Shown here in pieces: positions 1 to 5,104 of a stretch of 9,361 nt of DNA. The stretch is taken from assembly GCA_964481755.1 (NCBI GenBank), contig CAYZVH010000127.1, forward strand, positions 1 to 9,361, read 5' to 3'. Made by a program: the position numbers and the translations under genes. How positions within the stretch are numbered: the first letter of the stretch is position 1; each line of letters begins with the position of its first letter. This DNA is from Phocaeicola_A sp964481755 (lineage in GTDB: Bacteria; Bacteroidota; Bacteroidia; Bacteroidales; Bacteroidaceae). The notes beneath the pieces are model-generated. The model had not been told where the DNA came from, searched no databases, and was given only the letters and a program-made list of their open reading frames with translations.

Positions 1-2
1 CC

Positions 3-1175
3 ATCGTCGATGGTGAGTGGATGCGCGCCAACGGCACCACCCTGGGCGCTGACAACGGCATCGGCGTCGCCACCGAGCTCGCCGTCCTGGCTGCCGACGA
101 CATCCAGCACGGACCCGTGGAGTGCCTCTTCACCGTCGACGAGGAGACCGGCCTCACCGGTGCCTTCTCGCTACAGAGCGGCTTCATGAGCGGCGACATC
201 CTGCTCAACCTCGACTCTGAGGACGAGGGCGAACTCTTCATCGGCTGTGCCGGCGGTGTGCGCACCGAGGCCACCTTCACCTACACTCCCGTGGCTGTGC
301 CCGCAGGCTATTTCTTCTTCCGCGTCGCGCTGAAGGGCCTCACCGGTGGCCATTCCGGCGACGATATCAACAAGGAGCGCGCCAACGCCAACAAGGTGAT
401 GAACCGCTTCCTCTGCCAGCTCGCCGAGCGCTACGACCTCTACGTCTGCTCCATCACCGGCGGCAATCTTCACAACGCCATCCCCCGCGTGGCCGAGGCC
501 GTCTGCGCCGTGCCCATGGCAGACAAGGAGCATGTGCGTGTGGACCTCAACGTCTTCGTGGCTCAGATAGAGGACGAGTTCAGCCAGACCGAGCCCTCCA
601 TCGACATGTCCCTCTCTTCCGAGGAACCGCAGCCCGAGGCCATCGACCGCGACACCATCCGTCGTCTGTTGCTCGCCATCCATGGCGTCCACAACGGCGT
701 GTTGGCTATGAGTCAGGACATCCCCGGCTTGGTGGAGACCTCTTCCAACCTCGCCGCCATCAAGATGATGTCTGACCACCGCATCGTCGTCACCAGCAGT
801 CAGCGCAGCTCCATCCTCTCCGCCCGTCAGCACATGTCGGACACCGTGAAGGCGGTCTTCCAGCTTGCCGGCGCCTCTGTGGATGTGGGCGAGGGCTATC
901 CCGGTTGGAAGCCCAACCCGAACTCCGAGATTCTGCGTCTTGCCGTGGAGACCTACCGCGAGCTCTTCCACGAGGAGCCCAAGGTGAAAGCCATCCATGC
1001 CGGCTTGGAGTGCGGCCTCTTCCTGGAGAAGTACCCCTCGTTGGACATGGTCTCCTTCGGTCCTACGCTCCGTGGTGTGCACTCTCCCGACGAGCGCATG
1101 CTCATCCCCACCGTGGACAAGTTCTGGCGCCATCTGCTGGAGATTCTTCGCCGGATTCCGAAGAAAGGGGAATAA
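3..1175 (+). CDS. pepD: Aminoacyl-histidine dipeptidase (PepD, peptidase family M20), 5' end missing
   Basis: Cytosolic zinc dipeptidase that splits Xaa-His and other dipeptides into free amino acids. The frame is open from the window edge, so the true start lies to the left. 390 residues are visible, against about 485 in the family, so roughly the first 95 are missing. M20 landmarks appear in order: TLGADNGIGVA with a metal-binding Asp (near position 51), TVDEETGLTGA with the catalytic and metal-binding Glu pair (near 136-150), LLNLDSEDEGELFIGCAGG (near 201-250), the dimerisation/lid segment GLTGGHSGDDI (near 337-369), HAGLECG (near 996-1016), and the C-terminal FGPTLRGVHSPDERM with the last metal-binding His (near 1057-1100). 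The insertion of a lid domain between catalytic halves is typical of PepD. The family assignment is firm; exact substrate range is inferred. A hairpin terminator follows directly, so it ends its transcription unit. Confidence 0.93.
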   Translation: MVDGEWMRANGTTLGADNGIGVATELAVLAADDIQHGPVECLFTVDEETGLTGAFSLQSGFMSGDILLNLDSEDEGELFIGCAGGVRTEATFTYTPVAVPAGYFFFRVALKGLTGGHSGDDINKERANANKVMNRFLCQLAERYDLYVCSITGGNLHNAIPRVAEAVCAVPMADKEHVRVDLNVFVAQIEDEFSQTEPSIDMSLSSEEPQPEAIDRDTIRRLLLAIHGVHNGVLAMSQDIPGLVETSSNLAAIKMMSDHRIVVTSSQRSSILSARQHMSDTVKAVFQLAGASVDVGEGYPGWKPNPNSEILRLAVETYRELFHEEPKVKAIHAGLECGLFLEKYPSLDMVSFGPTLRGVHSPDERMLIPTVDKFWRHLLEILRRIPKKGE

Positions 1176-1183
1176 CGTATACG

Positions 1184-1236
1184 GGCGCGGCGGGCACTCA
1201 TGGTTTCAAGAGCCGGGCGGCTTGCCGCGCCTTTTT
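1184..1236 (+). terminator. Rho-independent terminator after pepD
   Basis: A perfect 8-bp GC-only stem, GGCGCGGC (1184-1191) with GCCGCGCC (1224-1231), is followed at once by TTTTT (1232-1236). It starts 9 nt after the pepD stop codon. The 32-nt loop can itself fold a small hairpin (AGCC/GGCT at 1211-1222). Confidence 0.75.
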
Positions 1237-1240
1237 ATTT

Positions 1241-1306
1241 TGCTGACTGGGAAAATATTTTTTGCTGACTAGGAAAATAATTTTCCCTGACTAGAGAAAT
1301 TTAGTG
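1241..1306. repeat. Short tandem repeat, 22-bp step, three degenerate units
   Basis: The core CTGACT recurs at 1243, 1265 and 1287, exactly 22 bp apart. Each copy is followed by an A-rich then T-rich half (GGGAAAATATTTT, AGGAAAATAATTTT, AGAGAAATTT). The second unit contains the near-perfect palindrome GGAAAATAATTTTCC (1272-1286). The array directly abuts the U-run of the pepD terminator. It is non-coding; its function is unknown. Confidence 0.7.
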
Positions 1307-1316
1307 AGCCCCTGAA

Positions 1317-1396
1317 TGCGGTATACCTCAATGGGCGATGAAGTATACCTCAAGTGCCGATGAAGTATACTTCGATGGCTGTTGAAGTATACTTCA
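1317..1396. repeat. GTATAC-centred tandem repeat, exact 22-bp step, four units
   Basis: The palindrome GTATAC lies at 1321, 1343, 1365 and 1387, each exactly 22 bp from the next. The flanks are also conserved: units 2-4 are preceded by GAA, each copy is followed by CTCA, TTCG or TTCA, and the spacers read roughly ATGGGCGATGAA. The last unit is a perfect 14-bp palindrome, TGAAGTATACTTCA (1383-1396). The array ends 86 bp before the start codon of the EEP-family gene. Two-turn helical spacing puts all palindromes on one DNA face, which would suit a dimeric DNA-binding protein, but a neutral minisatellite is an equally good reading. Confidence 0.75.
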
Positions 1397-1470
1397 TTTG
1401 ACAAAGGCCCCGGTGGGGTGACGAAGAACCCGCTCTCATTATAGCCATCATTTTATACTTGTTCATCTCA

Positions 1471-1476
1471 AAAGGA
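1471..1476 (+). promoter_or_regulatory. Ribosome binding site deciding the start at 1483
   Basis: AAAGGA sits 6 nt before ATG 1483. The frame is also open upstream to a TTG at 1459, but that codon has no such site and would place eight residues ahead of the signal peptide. A weak -7-like element, TATACTTG (1454-1461, consensus TAnnTTTG), lies just upstream and would overlap the TTG start, which also favours 1483. Confidence 0.6.
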
Positions 1477-1482
1477 ATAAAT

Positions 1483-2580
1483 ATGTCTCACCGGAGTAAT
1501 CTGCAAAGCCGTTTGGGCACGATTCATTCTTGGAAACGGCAGACCGTTTGGTTCCTGTTGTTTCTCAGTTTGGCTTGTGCTTCCCACACGTGTGCCACTG
1601 CCCAGGAGCGGTTTAGCCTGATGGAGTATAATGTGGAGAACCTCTTCGACTGTCGCCACGATAGTCTGAAGGAAGACACCGAGTTCCTGCCTGGCGCCAC
1701 ACGCAAGTGGACTTACCGGCGCTATCGGCAAAAGTTGACCAATATTGCCAAGGTGATAGCCGCGGTGGGTGAGAGTCAGTTGCCCGACCTGGTGGCGCTC
1801 TGCGAGGTGGAGAACGACCATGTGATGCGTGACTTAACTCGTTATTCATCCTTGAAGCATGCCGGATACCGCTATGTGATGACGGAGTCGCCCGACCGTC
1901 GAGGCATCGATGTGGCGCTGCTCTATCAACCTGCCACATTCCGTCTCATCACACACCGCAGCGTGCGTATCCCCTTGAAATACAAAGACCAGAAGCCGAC
2001 ACGCGACATACTGCACGTCGTTGGTCGCGTGATGACCGGCGACACGCTGGACGTGTTTGTGTGTCACTTCCCCTCACGCTCCGGCGGGAAAAGGCGCACC
2101 GAACCTTTCCGCATCTGCGCCGCCACCGTGTTGCGTGCACAGATAGATTCCCTTGTGAGGGTGCGGCAGGTGCCGCGCATCGTGGTGACGGGCGACTTCA
2201 ATGACACTCCCGAGAGCAAGACGTTGCGCGAAGTGGTGGGTGCGTACGCTCCCGTGGAAAAGGTGGAGGCGAAGCGACTCTATAACCTCTTGGCGGATAG
2301 AACGGACGAGGGCTCCTATTATTACCAAGGAGAATGGGAGATTATCGACCAACTGATGGTGACCGGAGCCCTGCTGGACCCGTGTGCGCCATTCCATACC
2401 TCCCAGGGGCAAGCCCGGATTCTGAAACTTCCCTTCCTGCTGACCGACGATGCCCGCTACGGAGGCAAGATACCATTGCGCACCTATTACGGTGCCCGCT
2501 ACCAGGGTGGATATAGCGACCATCTCCCTCTTCTGCTGCAGTTCGACTTGAAATTGATTACCGGTCAGATTGATCCTTAA
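1483..2580 (+). CDS. Secreted endonuclease/exonuclease/phosphatase (EEP) family hydrolase
   Basis: A 365-residue protein of the EEP fold, the metal-dependent phosphodiesterase/phosphatase superfamily that includes DNase I, exonuclease III and sphingomyelinases. Residues 1-40 form a signal peptide: basic stretch, hydrophobic core VWFLLFLSLACA, likely cleavage near ATA/QE. A cysteine (31) follows LSLA, but this is not a canonical lipobox. EEP motifs follow in order: EYNVENLF (48-55, metal-site Asn50), LVALCEVEND (103-112, catalytic-site Glu108), RRGIDVALLY (139-148), VCHFPSRSGG (193-202, His195), VVTGDFND (234-241, Asp238/Asn240), IIDQ (287-290) and YSDHLPL (344-350, the Asp346-His347 pair). 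All expected catalytic residues are present. The protein probably acts in the periplasm or at the cell surface. Whether it attacks nucleic acid, nucleotide or phospholipid cannot be told from sequence. Residues 255-340 are the least conserved-looking part. It is convergent with nudC, with 137 bp between the stops and no clear terminator there. Confidence 0.88.
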   Translation: MSHRSNLQSRLGTIHSWKRQTVWFLLFLSLACASHTCATAQERFSLMEYNVENLFDCRHDSLKEDTEFLPGATRKWTYRRYRQKLTNIAKVIAAVGESQLPDLVALCEVENDHVMRDLTRYSSLKHAGYRYVMTESPDRRGIDVALLYQPATFRLITHRSVRIPLKYKDQKPTRDILHVVGRVMTGDTLDVFVCHFPSRSGGKRRTEPFRICAATVLRAQIDSLVRVRQVPRIVVTGDFNDTPESKTLREVVGAYAPVEKVEAKRLYNLLADRTDEGSYYYQGEWEIIDQLMVTGALLDPCAPFHTSQGQARILKLPFLLTDDARYGGKIPLRTYYGARYQGGYSDHLPLLLQFDLKLITGQIDP

Positions 2581-2717
2581 AAGCCCCTTCCGGAATGTGG
2601 TGTGATTACTATATATAATAGGTATACCCGGTAAAGAAATTGATGACGAGTGAAGTGTTTCAGTAAGGCAACGCTACGGGCGTGAAGTAAACAAGGAAGA
2701 GGTCATTGTCAGAGCTG

Positions 2718-3545
2718 TTAAGATAGCGGAGCATGTTCGTCCACTGATTCCGGCCGATATCCGTTCTCCAACCAATCATCTATCAACATCCTCGCCATGC
2801 TCATTTTGCCGGGAATCTCCGGCAGATTGTCGCGGGAGAAGAACTTCCCGGCACTTAGCTCCGAGGCCTGTAACCGGATGTCGCCACTCTGATAGTCGGC
2901 GGTGAACCCCACCATCAAACCGCACGGATACGGCCACGGTTGGCTCCCGAAGTAACGTATGTTCTTCACACGCAGACCTGTCTCCTCGAACACCTCGCGC
3001 TGCACACACTCCTCCAGCGTCTCGCCCGTCTCCACAAACCCCGCCACGAGGCCGTAATAGTCGCCACGGAAGTTGCGGGCGTGCACCAGCAGAATCTCCT
3101 CGCCCCGGTGGATGAGCACGATGATGGCGGTGGACACCACTGGCCATATCTCTTTGCCGCAGTTGGGGCAAAGCTTACTGATGGAGGTGTGAAAGTTCAT
3201 GGGAGTACCGCACACGGGGCAGAAGCGGTTGTTGCGGTCCCAGAAGATAATCTCGTGGGCCTTGCCCGCCATCAGGTAGAGGTCGTGGGGCAGGTAGTCG
3301 AACGAGCGTCGCAGCCCCATCATCAGCTGGTGGTCGTCCTCCGCCACGGGCTGTTCCAAGGCGAAGGCCTTGAAGGGGACACCGTCGAACAAGGCTAGCT
3401 CGTGGATGTGGGTCCATTCGTTCACCGCCACGGGCGGTTGTTGTTGCAGGGGCACCTGTAAGCCTCCGTTGCTATCCTTATGGAGCAGGAGTTGGTCCTG
3501 ACAAAATACGAACCAATAGGTCTGTGCGTTCTGAGTCGTTTCCAT
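2718..3545 (-). CDS. nudC: NAD+ diphosphatase / NAD-RNA decapping Nudix hydrolase NudC
   Basis: Hydrolyses NAD(H) to NMN(H) and AMP; in studied bacteria the same enzyme removes NAD caps from RNA. Length 275 residues, near the usual 257-280. The N-terminal domain (about 1-105) is followed by a four-cysteine zinc ribbon (Cys109, Cys112, Cys126, Cys129) and the catalytic domain. The Nudix box is complete at 169-191 and fits GX5EX7REUXEEXGU exactly (Gly169, Glu175, Arg183-Glu184, Glu187-Glu188, Gly190). The NudC-specific SQPWPYP element follows at 201-207; this motif separates NudC from ordinary Nudix enzymes. The start ATG has only a weak A/G-rich stretch upstream (AAGAAAG), normal for Bacteroidetes. 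A -7 promoter element lies about 95 bp upstream and a G-quadruplex motif lies between the two. The gene is monocistronic by position: convergent with the EEP gene downstream and separated from the co-directional cbpA-like gene by 434 bp. Confidence 0.95.
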   Translation of the reverse strand: METTQNAQTYWFVFCQDQLLLHKDSNGGLQVPLQQQPPVAVNEWTHIHELALFDGVPFKAFALEQPVAEDDHQLMMGLRRSFDYLPHDLYLMAGKAHEIIFWDRNNRFCPVCGTPMNFHTSISKLCPNCGKEIWPVVSTAIIVLIHRGEEILLVHARNFRGDYYGLVAGFVETGETLEECVQREVFEETGLRVKNIRYFGSQPWPYPCGLMVGFTADYQSGDIRLQASELSAGKFFSRDNLPEIPGKMSMARMLIDDWLENGYRPESVDEHAPLS

Positions 3546-3572
3546 CTTTCTTACTTGGCTTTATCGTTCACC

Positions 3573-3598
3573 GGGGAGGAGTGGGGTAGGGCAAAGGG
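3573..3598 (+). other. G-quadruplex motif in the nudC leader DNA
   Basis: Four runs of at least three G on the plus strand (3573-3576, 3583-3586, 3589-3591, 3596-3598) are joined by loops of 6, 2 and 4 nt, meeting the usual G3+N1-7 rule. The plus strand is the template for nudC, so the G-rich strand would be the one read by RNA polymerase, 28-53 bp upstream of the start codon. Formation in the cell is not shown. Confidence 0.5.
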
Positions 3599-3639
3599 CT
3601 CTGCGCGGCGTGTCTCTCCCGTGGGGAACTGTTTCTCTG

Positions 3640-3647
3640 CAAAAGTA
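3640..3647 (-). promoter_or_regulatory. Bacteroidetes-type -7 promoter element for nudC
   Basis: Read on the minus strand this is TACTTTTG, an exact match to TAnnTTTG, followed by CA as is common. Transcription would begin near 3633, giving a leader of about 88 nt. The best upstream partner, TTTTG at 3677-3673, is 25 nt away, longer than the usual 17-23, so the -33 half is weak. Confidence 0.5.
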
Positions 3648-3979
3648 GTGCATTATAATGAATGTATGGTCACAAAAGAGGGGCGAATCTGTCTGTTTCG
3701 CTGTGCGTCCACGGTTCCACGGTTCCGTAAGCGCTTTGCTGTCAGACAACTTCGCCCCTTCTTTGTACTTTATCTTCTCCTTTCTACGACTCCTTGTCGT
3801 TTTCTTGTCCATTGTCTATAATCCCTTCGACGCCTTCTTGTCCTCCTCTTTATTCCACCCATGGCACTCTCCCGTCAAAGGTCTACGTCCTTCGATGTTC
3901 CGCTTCCATCTATCTTTGGCCAAGGACTTTCCATCTATCTACGGCCAAAGAACTATCTTCCTACGGCCGAAGGCTCTTT
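3648..3979. other. Gene-free spacer between cbpA-like gene and nudC
   Basis: No convincing gene. On the minus strand 3733-3862 is purine-rich, with a loose internal repetition (ACAAGAAGGCGTCG and ACAAGGAGTCGT about 44 bp apart). An 8-bp direct repeat TCCACGGT lies at 3708-3723. Short minus-strand frames here (starting at 3862 and 3812) encode only Arg/Lys-rich sequence explained by the purine bias. No terminator with a clear U-run is seen for the cbpA-like gene. Confidence 0.5.
3904..3977. repeat. Degenerate tandem repeat with GGCC cores, step 25 then 22 bp
   Basis: TTCCATCTATCT occurs at 3904 and 3929 (25 bp apart), and a third, altered copy (ACTATCTTCCTA) follows. The paired cores are TTTGGCCAAGG, CGGCCAAAG and CGGCCGAAGG, with GGCC at 3918, 3943 and 3965. 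The first core contains the palindrome TTGGCCAA (3916-3923). The block begins immediately beyond the stop codon of the cbpA-like gene and would lie in its 3' untranslated RNA. Confidence 0.6.
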
Positions 3980-4927
3980 TTAAACGCTCTGCCGCAGCTG
4001 GCGGAAGAGCTCCCGCTGTCGCTCGCTGAGGCCTTTGGGTATATTCACCTTGAGGGTGACGATGAGGTCGCCGAAGCAACCTGGCTGCCGGTAGATGGGG
4101 AAGCCTTTGCCCTTCAGCCGCACCTTGGTGTCGTTGTCCGTCTCGGGTTTCACCTTCAGTTTCACTTGTCCGTCGAGGGTGTTCACCAGTGCCTCGCCGC
4201 CGAGGATGGCTGTGTAGAGGTCGATGTGCGCGTCCACGTAGAGGTCGTTGCCGTTGCGTGTGAAGGCCGGGTCGTCGGCAATGACGAAGGTGATGTAGAG
4301 GTCGCCCGCCGGAGCGCCGTTGTATCCCGGTGCACCATAACCTTTCAGCTTGATAATCTGTCCGTTGGCGATGCCAGCCGGCACGGTGATACGCACGCTC
4401 TTGCCGTTGATGTTGAGTATCTGCTTGTGGGTGGTGGCAGCCTCGCGCAGGGTGAGGTTCAAGTTGGCGGTGTAGTCCTCGCCCTTCATCTCCGCGCCGC
4501 GCGTGCGGTGTCTGCCGCTGCCGAACAACTCCTCGAAGAAGTCCGAGAAGCCCTCCGCGTTGCCGCTATGATAGCCGCCGCCGAACTCGCCGAAGCCTCC
4601 GCTGAAGTCGCCGTCACCGAAGCCACCGCCGGAGTACCATTGTCCGCCCCGCCCCGCCTGTTGTTGCTCGTAAGCCTTCCGTTGGGCTTCATACTCGTCA
4701 GCGTGCTTCCAGTTCTCGCCATACTCGTCGTACTTCTTACGCTTCTCGGGGTCGCTGAGCACTGCCTTCGCCTCGTTTATCTCTTTGAACTTCTCCTCCG
4801 CCGCTTTGTCGCCCGGGTTCTTATCCGGGTGATACTTCAACGCCAGCTTCAGGTAAGCCTTCTTTATCTCGTCTTGGGTAGCGCTCTTGTTCACGCCCAA
4901 CACCTTGTAGTAATCAACGTATGCCAT
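3980..4927 (-). CDS. DnaJ-family co-chaperone, CbpA-like (type II Hsp40)
   Basis: A 315-residue cytosolic Hsp40 that would stimulate DnaK ATPase and deliver unfolded clients. The J-domain spans 1-70, with the essential HPD at 33-35 and the usual KFKEINEAKAVLSD helix. The glycine/phenylalanine-rich linker is at about 96-136 and ends in FSDFFEELFG. Two beta-sandwich client-binding domains follow: about 150-220 (including VPAGIANGQIIKLKGYGAPG) and about 222-300 (including ILGGEALVNTLDG and LKGKGFP). There is no CxxCxGxG zinc-finger domain, which separates it from canonical DnaJ and points to the CbpA/DnaJ2 type. In enteric bacteria cbpA is followed by the modulator gene cbpM; here the downstream region has no such gene. 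Translation start is well supported by an AAAGGAG site. No CIRCE-type heat-shock element is seen upstream. It is divergent from the M3 peptidase gene across 177 bp. Confidence 0.92.
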   Translation of the reverse strand: MAYVDYYKVLGVNKSATQDEIKKAYLKLALKYHPDKNPGDKAAEEKFKEINEAKAVLSDPEKRKKYDEYGENWKHADEYEAQRKAYEQQQAGRGGQWYSGGGFGDGDFSGGFGEFGGGYHSGNAEGFSDFFEELFGSGRHRTRGAEMKGEDYTANLNLTLREAATTHKQILNINGKSVRITVPAGIANGQIIKLKGYGAPGYNGAPAGDLYITFVIADDPAFTRNGNDLYVDAHIDLYTAILGGEALVNTLDGQVKLKVKPETDNDTKVRLKGKGFPIYRQPGCFGDLIVTLKVNIPKGLSERQRELFRQLRQSV

Positions 4928-4937
4928 ATTGTCAAGT

Positions 4938-4944
4938 CTCCTTT
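4938..4944 (-). promoter_or_regulatory. Strong Shine-Dalgarno site of the cbpA-like gene
   Basis: AAAGGAG read on the minus strand lies 10 nt before the ATG at 4927. Such a full match is unusual here: the nudC, M3 peptidase and hisS starts have no comparable site. A poor -7-like element, TGGTTTTG (4966-4959), lies further upstream and differs from TAnnTTTG at one position. Confidence 0.6.
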
Positions 4945-5057
4945 CAGCATTGTCTCAACAAAACCAATGCCGTAGCCGTGGAAGTGTCATCTTTTATGAA
5001 TAATGCCGCGCAAGGCGTAACCTCTGGACGACAAAAAGTCAGAAACTGCCCTTGGAC

Positions 5058-5088
5058 TTTGCAATGTCGGCGGGAATCATTACTTTTG
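5058..5088 (+). promoter_or_regulatory. Bacteroidetes-type promoter of the M3 peptidase gene
   Basis: TTTG (5058-5061) and TACTTTTG (5081-5088) match the -33 and -7 elements, with 19 nt between them, within the normal spacing. Transcription should start about 7 nt after the -7 element, near 5095, leaving a leader of only about 10 nt before ATG 5105. Confidence 0.75.
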
Positions 5089-5104
5089 CAGAAAACTATA
5101 AACT

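Noticed and set aside
171..1133. 320-codon minus-strand frame
   Set aside because: Antisense to pepD, which carries all M20 motifs.
1241..1396. CRISPR array
   Set aside because: Units are about 22 bp and directly adjoining, with no unique spacers of 30 bp or more and no cas genes nearby.
1398..1403. TTGACA as a sigma70 -35 box for the EEP gene
   Set aside because: No -10 box is found about 17 bp downstream, and the other promoters here are of the Bacteroidetes type.
1459..1482. Upstream TTG start for the EEP gene
   Set aside because: No ribosome site, and it would add eight residues before the signal peptide; ATG 1483 has AAAGGA at good distance.
3561..3862. Two short minus-strand frames (from 3862, 30 codons, and from 3812, 83 codons) encoding Arg/Lys-rich peptides
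   Set aside because: Composition follows from the purine-rich strand, and the longer one runs through the nudC promoter and leader. No conserved motif is visible.
3794..4975. 393-codon plus-strand frame
   Set aside because: Antisense to the clear J-domain protein and low in complexity (Val/Ala/Glu-rich).
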